From Candidatus Scatomonas pullistercoris (GTDB taxonomy: Bacteria; Bacillota; Clostridia; Lachnospirales; Lachnospiraceae), in the NCBI GenBank assembly GCA_018713515.1, contig DVOO01000011.1, positions 1 through 64,000 of the forward strand: DNA of 64,000 bases, read 5' to 3'. Under the pieces are notes generated by a model, which searched no databases, had not been told where the DNA came from, and saw nothing but the letters and a program-made list of their open reading frames with translations. The first letter of the stretch is position 1; every line of letters begins with the position of its first letter. The position numbers and the translations under genes are program-made. Positions 26,473 to 34,579 of this stretch are shown here, piece by piece.

Positions 26473-26501
26473 TTGACTTTTTTCCGCTTTTCCTTTACAA
26501 T
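26473..26501 (+). promoter_or_regulatory. promoter of mtnK-mtnA
   Basis: TTGACT (26473-26478), 17-base spacer, TACAAT (26496-26501), about 80 bases upstream of the mtnK start. Confidence 0.7.
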
Positions 26502-26581
26502 AGGGAATAAGAAAATATGATTTTCCGGACCCGGAAAATCAGCTGAGAACACGGAATGCAGTAAGAAAAGGAGATGGGAAA

Positions 26582-27799
26582 ATGGCAAGTTTTGATACGT
26601 ATTTTTTGATGAAGGAAGCGGATGTGATCGAGTATGCACAGTTCAAGGTTCCCCAGAAAGAGTGGGATGTATCCACCATGGAATGCAGGGAGATCGGTGA
26701 CGGCAACCTGAATTATGTATTTAAGGTCAAGGACGCGAAGGGACACAGCGTTATTGTTAAGCAGGCCGGCGTGGAGCTGCGTATATCCAAGGAAATGAAA
26801 ATCGATACAGACCGGAACCGGGTGGAATCCGAAATCCTGATGCTTTACGGAAAACTGGCGCCGGGTCTGGTGCCAGAGATCTACAACTATGATACTGTCA
26901 TGTGCGCCTGCTGCATGGAAGATCTGTCGGATCATGAAGTTATGAGGACAGCCATGATGGAGCATAAAATTTTTCCGAAGTTTGCCGATGATATTTCCAC
27001 CTATATGGCACGGGTGCTGATGGGAACCACGGATGTGGTGATGGATCATCAGGAGAAGAAGAAACTGCAGAAAAAATTTATCTCTCCGGATCTGTGCGAT
27101 ATCACAGAGCAGCTGGTCTACACAGAGCCCTACAATGATGAAAGAGGGCGCAACAATGTGTATGCGCCAAATGCGGAATTCGTAAAAGAGAAGCTGTATG
27201 AGGATGAGGAGCTGCATCTGGAAGTGGCCAAGCTGAAGATGGATTTTATGACCAGAGCCCAGTCCCTGATCCACGGAGATCTGCATACGGGTTCGATTTT
27301 TATTAACGAGAAGAGCACGATTGTTTTTGATCCGGAATTCTGCATGTACGGTCCCATGGGCTATGATATCGGCAATGTGGTGGCAAACATGATCTTTGCC
27401 TGGTGCAGCGGGGACGCGGCCGGAGCGGAGGAGTTCTGCCGCTGGGTCGAGTCTGTAATTGCGGATGTGGTCAACCTGACCATGGAAAAGATGGGAAAAT
27501 ATTATGACGAGCATGTGACAGACACCATGTGTAAGACGAAGGGATTCAAGGAATGGTATATGAAGACAATTCTGGAGGATACTTCTGCGGTTACCGGTCT
27601 GGAACTGATCCGGAGAATTGTCGGCATGGCTAATGTAAAGGATATTACCACCATCGCAGATGAGAAGGCCCGCACCCGCGCGGAGCGGATCTGCATTACG
27701 GCAGCCATTGACTATATTAAAAACCGCGCCCATAAGGCCTGCGGAAAGTGTTTCCTGAATACACTGAAGGACGCGGTGAAGGCTGTAGATCAGCAGTAA
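26582..27799 (+). CDS. mtnK: S-methyl-5-thioribose kinase-like enzyme
   Basis: A 405-residue protein-kinase-fold sugar kinase, the usual MtnK length. It has the N-lobe EIGDGNLNYVFKV (about 37-49), VIVKQAG (ATP-binding Lys), the catalytic LIHGDLHTGSIF (about 231-242) and the metal-binding IVFDPEFCMYGPMGYDIGN (about 249-267). The enzyme phosphorylates 5-methylthioribose at C1, and homologues also accept 5-deoxyribose. It is the first gene of a two-gene unit with mtnA and lies between the sugar importer and the microcompartment operon. It lacks an obvious encapsulation peptide, suggesting cytosolic action. The rest of classical methionine salvage (mtnB, mtnC, mtnD) is absent from the window, pointing to a variant pathway. 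Confidence 0.9.
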   Translation: MASFDTYFLMKEADVIEYAQFKVPQKEWDVSTMECREIGDGNLNYVFKVKDAKGHSVIVKQAGVELRISKEMKIDTDRNRVESEILMLYGKLAPGLVPEIYNYDTVMCACCMEDLSDHEVMRTAMMEHKIFPKFADDISTYMARVLMGTTDVVMDHQEKKKLQKKFISPDLCDITEQLVYTEPYNDERGRNNVYAPNAEFVKEKLYEDEELHLEVAKLKMDFMTRAQSLIHGDLHTGSIFINEKSTIVFDPEFCMYGPMGYDIGNVVANMIFAWCSGDAAGAEEFCRWVESVIADVVNLTMEKMGKYYDEHVTDTMCKTKGFKEWYMKTILEDTSAVTGLELIRRIVGMANVKDITTIADEKARTRAERICITAAIDYIKNRAHKACGKCFLNTLKDAVKAVDQQ

Positions 27800-27859
27800 T
27801 GAAGAAAGGCCGGTTCTGCCGGCATTTCCATAAAAAATACAGAAGGGAGAATATCCGGA

Positions 27860-28969
27860 ATGGAAAATGCGTTAAATCTGGATACAGTCGTTCTCTCCGA
27901 GAACGGAGAGGCTGTGGTGATTCTGGATCAGACTCTGCTGCCGGGGAAGACAGAATATCTGACCCTGGACAAAGCGGAGGATATCTGGGAGGCAATTTAT
28001 AAGCTGCGGGTAAGAGGAGCCCCGGCCATTGGGGTGGCCGGAGCGTACGGTTATTATGTGCTGGCCCGCCAGTTCGATACAGAAAATATGGAGGAGTTTG
28101 TAGCCAAATGCACTAAAATGATGGAATATCTGAACTCTTCCCGGCCCACGGCGGTGAACCTGAGCTGGGCCCTGAACCGGATGCACGCAGTGCTGTTAAA
28201 TGAGAAAGATGGAAAAACTGTGGCTGAGATGAAGGAGCGCCTGAAAAAGGAGGCCAATGATATCCGCGAGGAGGATATCCAGATCAGCCGCAGCATCGGA
28301 GCCTACGGCTTTGAGCTTCTGGAGAAGCTGGGAAGAGGCGTGGGTATTATGACCCACTGCAATGCCGGGACGCTGGCTACCGCTAAATATGGCACGGCCC
28401 TGGCTCCGGTTTATATCGCCCTGGAGCACGGCTGGGATCCTAAGGAGGATCTGCACGTATACTGTGATGAGACGAGACCGCTTCTGCAGGGAGCCAGACT
28501 GTCCGCCTATGAAATGCAGGCGGCAGGTGTGGACACGTATGTGCAGTGTGACAACATGGCTTCTTATACCATGAAATCAGGCAGAATCGGTATCATTTTT
28601 GTGGGATGCGACCGGGTGGCTGCCAACGGAGATTTTGCCAACAAGATCGGCACCAGCGGCGTAGCCATTATCGCGAAACATTATGGAATCCCCTTCTATG
28701 TGTGCGCGCCCTCTTCCACCATTGACATGACCATGGAGACGGGGGAAGAAATCCACATTGAGCAGCGCAAGCCGGAAGAGGTAACGGAGATGTGGTATAA
28801 GGAGCGGATGGCTCCGGAAGGCGTGGGTGTTGTAAATCCGGCCTTCGACGTGACAGATCACAGTCTCGTGACGGGTATTATTACCGAGAAGGGAATCGCT
28901 TATGAACCCTTTAAAGAATCCTTTGAAAAGATGGGGATCAAACCCGTAACAAAATACGTGGACAAATAA
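27860..28969 (+). CDS. mtnA: S-methyl-5-thioribose-1-phosphate isomerase-like enzyme
   Basis: A 369-residue isomerase of the MtnA/eIF2B-like family. KLRVRGAPAIGVAGAYG (about 48-64), the catalytic Cys167 in MTHCNAGTLAT, and Asp251 in GCDRVAANGDFANKIGT are all intact, as are the substrate-binding CDETRPLLQGARLSA residues. It turns a 5-substituted ribose 1-phosphate into the corresponding ribulose 1-phosphate, which would be the substrate for the class II aldolase 2 kb downstream. The gene is 60 bases after mtnK with AGAAGGGAGAAT as ribosome site and ends at a strong bidirectional terminator. Same caveat on the 5-substituent (methylthio or deoxy). Confidence 0.93.
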   Translation: MENALNLDTVVLSENGEAVVILDQTLLPGKTEYLTLDKAEDIWEAIYKLRVRGAPAIGVAGAYGYYVLARQFDTENMEEFVAKCTKMMEYLNSSRPTAVNLSWALNRMHAVLLNEKDGKTVAEMKERLKKEANDIREEDIQISRSIGAYGFELLEKLGRGVGIMTHCNAGTLATAKYGTALAPVYIALEHGWDPKEDLHVYCDETRPLLQGARLSAYEMQAAGVDTYVQCDNMASYTMKSGRIGIIFVGCDRVAANGDFANKIGTSGVAIIAKHYGIPFYVCAPSSTIDMTMETGEEIHIEQRKPEEVTEMWYKERMAPEGVGVVNPAFDVTDHSLVTGIITEKGIAYEPFKESFEKMGIKPVTKYVDK

Positions 28970-28977
28970 AAAAACGA

Positions 28978-29017
28978 AGATCCGGGCGGCGCAGAGTGCC
29001 GGCGCCTGCCCGGATCT
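28978..29017. terminator. bidirectional terminator between mtnA and the DeoR gene
   Basis: AGATCCGGGC-GCGC (28978-28992) with GCGC-GCCCGGATCT (29001-29017), T-rich rightward (CTTTT) and T-rich leftward (the complement of the A tract at 28969-28975). It serves two convergent genes. Confidence 0.8.
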
Positions 29018-29020
29018 CTT

Positions 29021-29773
29021 TTAAAACATTTTGATCTGATGAGCAGTCAGATAGTCAGTCCATTCGGGAGGGAATTCCTGATCCATGATAATGCCGTCCA
29101 CGGAGGTCACCGGCGCGATGCGGGAAAAGGAGACATTGTTCAGCTTGGAGTGATCCACCACCAGATATTTTTCACGCGCGTGCTCCAGGGCGGTCTGGTG
29201 AAGGCGGGCGCGCCCGTCGTTTGTATCCGTGATGCCATAGCGGATATGTACGCTCCGGCAGGAAATGAAGGCCTTGTCCACGAAATAGCGTTCCAGAGTT
29301 TTAATAGCGCCCTCGCCGACGAAATCTTTGTTTTTCGGGGAAAATTCACCGCCGATCACATGAAGCTTGATCGTATCAAAGGGAGACAGGATATTGGCGA
29401 TTTCCAGGGAAGAGGTCAGCACGGTCAGCTTTCGGTGAGAAACTTTTCTGGCGATTGACCAGCAGGTGGTAGACCCGTCCAGATAGATATAGTCCCCGGA
29501 CTGGATGATGGAATCACATTTCTGCGCAATACGCTCTTTTTCCGGGATCTTCAGCACCTGTCTGGTGCCTACATCTATGTCGTTCTGGACTCCGTCCAGA
29601 ATATAGGCGCCGCCGTGGGTACGGATCAGCTCGCCGCCCTGTTCCATTTCCCGGAGGTCGCGGCGGATCGTTTCTTTCGTGACATTTAACTCTGCGGCAA
29701 GCTCCGTGATCCGGACACTTTTGTGTTCGTGAAGGCGCTCACGGATAGCGGCCTTTCGTGCGATAGCTAGCAT
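29021..29773 (-). CDS. DeoR-family transcriptional repressor
   Basis: A 250-residue regulator with an N-terminal winged helix (RITELAAELNVTKETIRRDLREMEQGGELIRTHGGAYI, the classic DeoR pattern with ETIRRDL; about 18-55) and a sugar-phosphate-sensing C-terminal domain (DYIYLDGSTTCWSIAR, VLTSSLEIANIL, GGEFSPKNKDFVGEGA). The ligand is likely a sugar phosphate made by the local pathway. The start at 29773 follows AGGGGGTCTCTTTAC. It is divergent from the microcompartment operon, with only 101 bases between starts, and is placed between mtnA and the RuBisCO-like gene, so it is the best candidate regulator for both. Confidence 0.9.
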   Translation of the reverse strand: MLAIARKAAIRERLHEHKSVRITELAAELNVTKETIRRDLREMEQGGELIRTHGGAYILDGVQNDIDVGTRQVLKIPEKERIAQKCDSIIQSGDYIYLDGSTTCWSIARKVSHRKLTVLTSSLEIANILSPFDTIKLHVIGGEFSPKNKDFVGEGAIKTLERYFVDKAFISCRSVHIRYGITDTNDGRARLHQTALEHAREKYLVVDHSKLNNVSFSRIAPVTSVDGIIMDQEFPPEWTDYLTAHQIKMF

Positions 29774-29874
29774 GTAAAGAGACCCCCTTGCTTTTTCCTT
29801 ATTACAAAATAACACAAATATAGGAAAAATGCAATTTTTCAGAAAAGTATAACCGGTTTTCGGAGGATAAACAA

Positions 29875-31029
29875 ATGAAATTCAAAGGATATACAGAGGA
29901 GGGGCTGTATGCACAGCTGAGAGAAAACAGACGTTTTACGGTGATTTACCGTATATGCGGAGAAAAAAAAACGGCTCTGCAGGCGGCCAGAAATCTCTGC
30001 GTGGAGCAGACTGTGGAATTTCCCGCCGATGAGATTGAGTGCAGTGCCATTCAGAGGGAGATTATTGGAAGGCTGGAGGAATTTTCGCCCTGTGAGGGAG
30101 GATACCGGGCGGCGGTCAGTTACGCGGAAGCATGCGCTACGGAAGAATTTGCCCAGTTTTTTAATGTGGTATTCGGAAATTCCAGTCTGCTTCCAGGGAT
30201 TACCGTGGAGGATATTCTCCTGTCCCCGGAGATGATGAAATGGTTTCCGGGACCGAAGTACGGGACAGAAGGAATCCGAAGAAAGCTGGGTGTAAGCGGC
30301 CGTCCCTTAACTTTTACAGCGCTGAAGCCCATGGGACTGCCGACGGAATCTCTGGCCTGGGAAGCTTATCAGTGTGCCCTGGGAGGAATAGATCTGATTA
30401 AAGATGACCACGGCCTGATGAATCAGCCTTTTTCCGATTACAAAAGCCGCGTGAAAGCTGTCTGCGAAGCCGTGCGAAGAGGAAATGAGGAGTCGGGGGG
30501 GCATGCGCTCTATTTCCCCAATCTTTCCGGAAGTACCTCCCGGATCATGGACCGGATCCGCTATGCGGAAGAGTGCGGAGCGGGGGGGATTATGCTGGCC
30601 CCGGGACTTGTGGGGTATGATACCATGCAGTATGCGGCTTCCCATACCGAACTGCCGGTTACCGCGCATCCGGCCATGGCAGGATGCTATCTGGATAAGG
30701 GGGCGGGAGGATTCGCATGCGGTCTGATTCTGGGCCTGCTGCCCCGGATCTGCGGGGCAGATCTGACAGTCTTCCCCAACTACGGCGGGCGTTTCTCGTT
30801 GACAGAGAAAGAATGTATGGATATAGTAAAAGAATGCAGAAGAGATTACGGCGGGATGCCGCCGGTTCTCCCCTGTCCCTCCGGAGGCATGACCTTCGGG
30901 CGGCTGGGTAACATGAAAGACGCTTACGGCACAGACGTTGCGTTCCTGATGGGGGGAGGGCTGTTTACCCACGGCCCTGATCTGGCAGAGAACTGCCGCG
31001 CTTTTATCAGAAAACTGGAGCAAGAGTAA
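29875..31029 (+). CDS. RuBisCO-like protein (form IV), heads the microcompartment operon
   Basis: A 384-residue RuBisCO large-chain homologue. The barrel has FTALKPMGLP (Lys151, equivalent to RuBisCO Lys175), GGIDLIKDDHGL (Lys176 and Asp178 matching the carbamylated Lys201 and metal ligand Asp203, with His179 in place of Glu204), TAHPAMAG (His265), PCPSGGM (Ser336) and MGGGLFTH. The KDDH signature and the lack of an evident loop-6 Lys334 argue against CO2 fixation and for an isomerase, enolase or decarboxylase of the RLP class. R. rubrum RLP, by family knowledge, isomerises methylthioribulose 1-phosphate, which fits the MtnK/MtnA neighbours. No encapsulation tail is seen. Ribosome site CGGAGGATAAACA. 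The exact reaction is unknown. Confidence 0.85.
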   Translation: MKFKGYTEEGLYAQLRENRRFTVIYRICGEKKTALQAARNLCVEQTVEFPADEIECSAIQREIIGRLEEFSPCEGGYRAAVSYAEACATEEFAQFFNVVFGNSSLLPGITVEDILLSPEMMKWFPGPKYGTEGIRRKLGVSGRPLTFTALKPMGLPTESLAWEAYQCALGGIDLIKDDHGLMNQPFSDYKSRVKAVCEAVRRGNEESGGHALYFPNLSGSTSRIMDRIRYAEECGAGGIMLAPGLVGYDTMQYAASHTELPVTAHPAMAGCYLDKGAGGFACGLILGLLPRICGADLTVFPNYGGRFSLTEKECMDIVKECRRDYGGMPPVLPCPSGGMTFGRLGNMKDAYGTDVAFLMGGGLFTHGPDLAENCRAFIRKLEQE

Positions 31030-31054
31030 AGTAACACAGAAAAGAGGTAAAAAG

Positions 31055-31930
31055 ATGAGTTATCAGTTTGATAACAAATATCCCAGCGATTTTGAGGTCA
31101 AGCGCGATATCCTGGAGATTGGCAGAAGAATGTACGCCAAAAATTTTGTGGCTGCCAATGATGGAAATATCAGCGCCAAAGTCAGTGAAAATACCATCTG
31201 GTGTACGCCTACCGGCGTATCCAAGGGATATATGACCGATGAAATGCTGGTACTGATGGATCTGGACGGAAATGTCCTGAAAGGAGATCTGCAGCCGTCC
31301 AGCGAAGTGAAGATGCATCTGCGGGTTTACAGGGAAAATCCGGAGATCCAGGCGGTTGTGCATGCGCATCCGCCGGCAGCCACTTCCTACGCCATTGCGG
31401 GCATGCCGCTGAACCGGGCGATTCTGACCGAGGCAGTGATGGGGATCGGGGAGATCCCGCTGGCCCCCTACGCCATGCCGGGAACAGAGGAAGTTCCCGA
31501 TTCTATCGCGCCTTTTGTGAACACCCACAACGGATGTCTGCTGGCCAATCACGGCGCCCTGACCTGGGGAAAAAATGCCATGGAAGCCTGGATGCGGATG
31601 GAGTCTGTGGAATATTACGCGCTGGTCAGCATGTATACAAACGGACTGATCGGGGAGGCGCACGAACTGACCTGTGACCAGGTGGACCGTCTGATTGAGC
31701 GCCGCACAAACAGCGGCATCTATACGGGCGGACGCCCCCTCTGCCACAACTGCGATTCCGACGGAAGGCCCGCATGCATGGAGAATCAATGCGGCGGGAA
31801 AAAAGAAAAGGCTTCCTGCAGCAGCTGCGGCCATACGGAGAAGGCGGACAGTCTGGAAGATCAGAAGGATGTGGAGACTGTCGTGCAGATTGTCAGACAG
31901 ATTCTCGAGAAGGGGAATTTTGGAAAATAA
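31055..31930 (+). CDS. class II aldolase with Cys-rich linker and encapsulation-type C-terminus
   Basis: A 291-residue protein. Residues 1-218 form a zinc-dependent fuculose-1-phosphate/methylthioribulose-1-phosphate-type aldolase: catalytic Glu84 in SSEVKMHL, zinc ligands His103 and His105 in VVHAHPP and His166 in ANHGAL. It should split a 5-substituted ribulose 1-phosphate into dihydroxyacetone phosphate and an aldehyde. Residues 229-260 are a linker with six cysteines (CHNC, C241, C246, CSSC), unusual for this family. The final 20 residues (KDVETVVQIVRQILEKGNF) form an amphipathic helix of the sort that directs enzymes into microcompartments. The gene follows the RuBisCO-like gene by 25 bases (AAAAGAGGTAAAAAG). 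Confidence 0.85.
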   Translation: MSYQFDNKYPSDFEVKRDILEIGRRMYAKNFVAANDGNISAKVSENTIWCTPTGVSKGYMTDEMLVLMDLDGNVLKGDLQPSSEVKMHLRVYRENPEIQAVVHAHPPAATSYAIAGMPLNRAILTEAVMGIGEIPLAPYAMPGTEEVPDSIAPFVNTHNGCLLANHGALTWGKNAMEAWMRMESVEYYALVSMYTNGLIGEAHELTCDQVDRLIERRTNSGIYTGGRPLCHNCDSDGRPACMENQCGGKKEKASCSSCGHTEKADSLEDQKDVETVVQIVRQILEKGNFGK

Positions 31931-31966
31931 AAAGAAAAACCGGAAGAGAAAGAGGGTGATGAAAAC

Positions 31967-32833
31967 TTGAGCATGGAAAAGCCCGAGATCCAGAGAGCGG
32001 TTCTGACCGAGCTGGCCCGCCGGGGCTTAAGCAGATTTGTCCCGGCAGGGATCTCGGCCCGGCATGTCCATCTGGCGGAAGCAGACATAGAAGTTCTGTT
32101 TGGAAAAGGGTACCATCTGCACCCCATCCGGCCCCTGTCGCAGCCGGGACAGTTTGCGGCCCGGGAGCAGGTGACAGTCGTCGGTCCCCGGGGCCGGCTG
32201 GAGCACGTAAGGGTTCTGGGGCCTGCCCGGAGGGAAAGCCAGGTAGAAATTTCCTGTTCGGATACCTTTGTGCTGGGCGCAAAAAACTGCCCGGTGCGTC
32301 TGTCGGGAGACCTTAAGGGTTCTCCGGGCGTGAAGCTTCTGGGACCCGAGGGTCAGGTGGAGCTGAAGCAGGGACTCATTGTGGCAGCCCGGCATCTCCA
32401 TATGAATGAGGAGCAGGCCGGAGCTTTCGGAATTCACGACGGACAGGTGGTTTCCGTAAAAATAACAGGCGCACGGCCCTGTATTCTGGATCAGGTCATC
32501 TGCCGTACAGGCCGCGGCCATGAACTGGAACTGCACCTGGACACAGACGAGGCAAACGCCTGCGCGCTGGGAAACGGGGACCTGGTAGAAGTGCTGGTTC
32601 CCGGCCGGAAGGAGGCAGCGTCCGAAGGCGCCGGAGAGCCGGAGCCGGCTCCGGTTCCACAGGTGCCGGAGGAGGAAATACTGGATCTTGTGACGGAACG
32701 GGATATCAACGATGCCTTCCGCGACAATAAACCCCGGGTCTACTGCGGGAAGAGAGCGCTGATTACCCCGGCAGCCACGGACCGGGCCAAAGCGGCCGGA
32801 ATTCAGATTATCCGAATGAAAGGAGGAGATTGA
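31967..32833 (+). CDS. pduL: PduL-type phosphate acyltransferase with C-terminal extension
   Basis: A 288-residue protein with the duplicated PduL fold. Zinc ligands are in ARHVHL (His33, His35) and ARHLHM (His143, His145), with LFGKGYHLHPIRPLSQPGQF and RLSGDLKGSPG. It converts acyl-CoA and phosphate to acyl phosphate, recycling CoA inside the shell and giving ATP via a kinase. An N-terminal amphipathic segment (PEIQRAVLTELARRGL) looks like an encapsulation peptide. After an acidic, Pro-rich linker, residues 237-285 add a domain (LDLVTERDINDAFRDN, ALITPAATDRAKAAGI) found on other microcompartment proteins and absent from Salmonella PduL. TTG 31967 fits the ribosome site best; ATG 31973 is possible. 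Confidence 0.9.
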   Translation: MSMEKPEIQRAVLTELARRGLSRFVPAGISARHVHLAEADIEVLFGKGYHLHPIRPLSQPGQFAAREQVTVVGPRGRLEHVRVLGPARRESQVEISCSDTFVLGAKNCPVRLSGDLKGSPGVKLLGPEGQVELKQGLIVAARHLHMNEEQAGAFGIHDGQVVSVKITGARPCILDQVICRTGRGHELELHLDTDEANACALGNGDLVEVLVPGRKEAASEGAGEPEPAPVPQVPEEEILDLVTERDINDAFRDNKPRVYCGKRALITPAATDRAKAAGIQIIRMKGGD

Positions 32834-32837
32834 CTGT

Positions 32838-33158
32838 ATGCAGATTGCAAGAGTAGTCGGAACCGTGGTGAGCACGAGTAAATCCGAGAAGCTGACAGGG
32901 CTTAAGATGCTGCTGGTAAAGCCCATTGACCTGGAAACCTTCCAGGAGAAGGGCAGTATTCTGGTGGCCTTTGACGCAGTCGGCGCAGGAGAGGGCGAGG
33001 TTGTGATGATCGTCTCCGGATCCTCCTCCAGACAGACGGAAGTGACGGAGAACCGTCCGTCAGACACGGCGATCATCGCCATCATCGATTATATTGATCT
33101 CTATAATAAACGTATATTCAGCAAAGAAAAAGAAGAAAGTAAGAAGGTGGATAGCTAA
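32838..33158 (+). CDS. microcompartment vertex protein (BMC-P, EutN/CcmL family), copy 1
   Basis: A 106-residue pentamer-type shell protein: MQIARVVGTVVSTSKSEKL, LLLVKPID, VAFDAVGAGEGEVVMIVSGSSS and IIAIIDYIDL are the EutN/CcmL strands. Five copies cap each vertex of the polyhedral shell. The tail after residue 92 (FSKEKEESKKVDS) is charged and longer than in most family members. It overlaps the start of the aldehyde dehydrogenase gene by one base (TAATG), so translation is probably coupled. First of three BMC-P paralogues here. Confidence 0.93.
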   Translation: MQIARVVGTVVSTSKSEKLTGLKMLLVKPIDLETFQEKGSILVAFDAVGAGEGEVVMIVSGSSSRQTEVTENRPSDTAIIAIIDYIDLYNKRIFSKEKEESKKVDS

Positions 33159-34573
33159 TGCTTACGAAGGAGCAGATTGAGCAGATTGTCGCAATGACAG
33201 TCGCTCAGATGAACGGACAGCCGAAAGCGCCGGCCGGAAATGCCCCGGCAGCGGGAAACGGATGGATGTTCGACCGCGCGGAGGACTGCATCAAAGCTGC
33301 CGCCGCCGCGCAGAAACAGCTGGTTTCCATGACCATGGAGGCCAGAGAGTCTTTCATCCGGGCCATGCGAAAGGCCGCCGTTGACAATGCGGAATATCTG
33401 GCGCAGCTGGCTCACGATGAGACGGGATACGGCAGGGTTCCGGATAAAATTCAGAAAATTCTGCTGGTGGCAAACAAAACGCCCGGGACAGAGGATATTC
33501 AGCCCAGGGTGTTCACCGGCGACAAGGGACTGACTCTTGTGGAGCAGGCACCCTTCGGCGTGATCGGATCGATTACCCCCTCCACTAATCCGCCCGGAAC
33601 GGTCATCAACAATTCCATCAGCATGATCGCCGGAGGAAATGCGGTGGTGTTCAATCCGCATCCGGCGGCAAAAAAATGCTGCCAGGAAACCATGCGGATT
33701 CTCAATGAGGCGATTGTGGCCGCGGGCGGGCCTGTGGGCCTGATCTGCTGTCCCACGGATCCCACCGTGGAGACCAGCAATGTAATTATGAACCATCCGG
33801 ATATTAAGCTTCTCTCGGTAACCGGCGGAGAGGCAGTGGTAGGTATTGCCATGAAGACCGGAAAGAAATGTATTTCCGCAGGACCCGGCAATCCGCCGGT
33901 CATCGTGGACGAGACGGCGGATATTCCCAAAGCAGGGAAAGATATCGTGGACGGCGCGTCCTTTGACAACAACGTTCTGTGCGTGGCGGAGAAGGAATGC
34001 TTTGCGGTAAATACTGTTTTTGACCAGCTGATGACGGAAATGCAGAAAAACGGGGCATGGATGGTCCGCGGGGAAGATATCGACAGGATTGTGCGCACCG
34101 TGCTCATCCAGAAAGACGGCAAATATGTCATTAACCGGAAATTTGTCGGCCGCGATGCCACTTACATAATGGAGCAGTCCGGCGTTTCCTATACGGGAGA
34201 TCCCCGCCTGGTAATCGCCGAGGTGCCAAAAGAGCACCCCTTTGTCACAGTGGAAATGCTGATGCCGGTCCTGGGCTGCGTCCGCTGCCAGAACGTGGAT
34301 CAGGCCATTGACTGGGCTGTGTGGGCGGAGAGAGGGTGCTGGCATTCAGCGCTGATGCACTCAACGAACTATCTAAACATGACGAAAGCGGCGAAGGCTC
34401 TGAATACAACCATTTTCGTCAAAAACGGCCCCTCCACCGCCGGCGTGGGATTCAACGGAGAGGGCTACGCAACCCTGACCATCGCAACCCCCACCGGAGA
34501 GGGCCTGACTTCCGCCAGAAGCTTCACGAGAGCCCGCCGCTGCGTGCTGGAAGATGGCTTCCGCATCATCTGA
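33158..34573 (+). CDS. CoA-acylating aldehyde dehydrogenase (EutE/PduP type)
   Basis: A 471-residue aldehyde dehydrogenase converting an aldehyde, CoA and NAD to acyl-CoA and NADH. The N-terminal 19 residues (MLTKEQIEQIVAMTVAQMN) are an amphipathic helix followed by a Pro/Ala linker, the standard encapsulation peptide of EutE/PduP. Catalytic Cys275 is in FDNNVLCVAEKE, and the NAD-binding region includes GSITPSTNPPGT and SVTGGEAVVG. The family residues are kept. It is the main aldehyde-consuming enzyme of the compartment and would take the product of the upstream aldolase. Its specificity (acetaldehyde or a thio-aldehyde) cannot be inferred. Confidence 0.94.
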   Translation: MLTKEQIEQIVAMTVAQMNGQPKAPAGNAPAAGNGWMFDRAEDCIKAAAAAQKQLVSMTMEARESFIRAMRKAAVDNAEYLAQLAHDETGYGRVPDKIQKILLVANKTPGTEDIQPRVFTGDKGLTLVEQAPFGVIGSITPSTNPPGTVINNSISMIAGGNAVVFNPHPAAKKCCQETMRILNEAIVAAGGPVGLICCPTDPTVETSNVIMNHPDIKLLSVTGGEAVVGIAMKTGKKCISAGPGNPPVIVDETADIPKAGKDIVDGASFDNNVLCVAEKECFAVNTVFDQLMTEMQKNGAWMVRGEDIDRIVRTVLIQKDGKYVINRKFVGRDATYIMEQSGVSYTGDPRLVIAEVPKEHPFVTVEMLMPVLGCVRCQNVDQAIDWAVWAERGCWHSALMHSTNYLNMTKAAKALNTTIFVKNGPSTAGVGFNGEGYATLTIATPTGEGLTSARSFTRARRCVLEDGFRII

Positions 34574-34579
34574 CGGCCT

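Noticed and set aside
26582-28969. mtnK-mtnA as ordinary methionine salvage
   Set aside because: The dehydratase, enolase/phosphatase and dioxygenase genes are missing and the dioxygenase step needs oxygen; an aldolase and compartment follow instead.
29875-31029. Reading the RuBisCO homologue and shell genes as a carboxysome
   Set aside because: Key carboxylase residues are changed, there is no small subunit or carbonic anhydrase, and cargo is PduL, PduS and aldehyde dehydrogenase.
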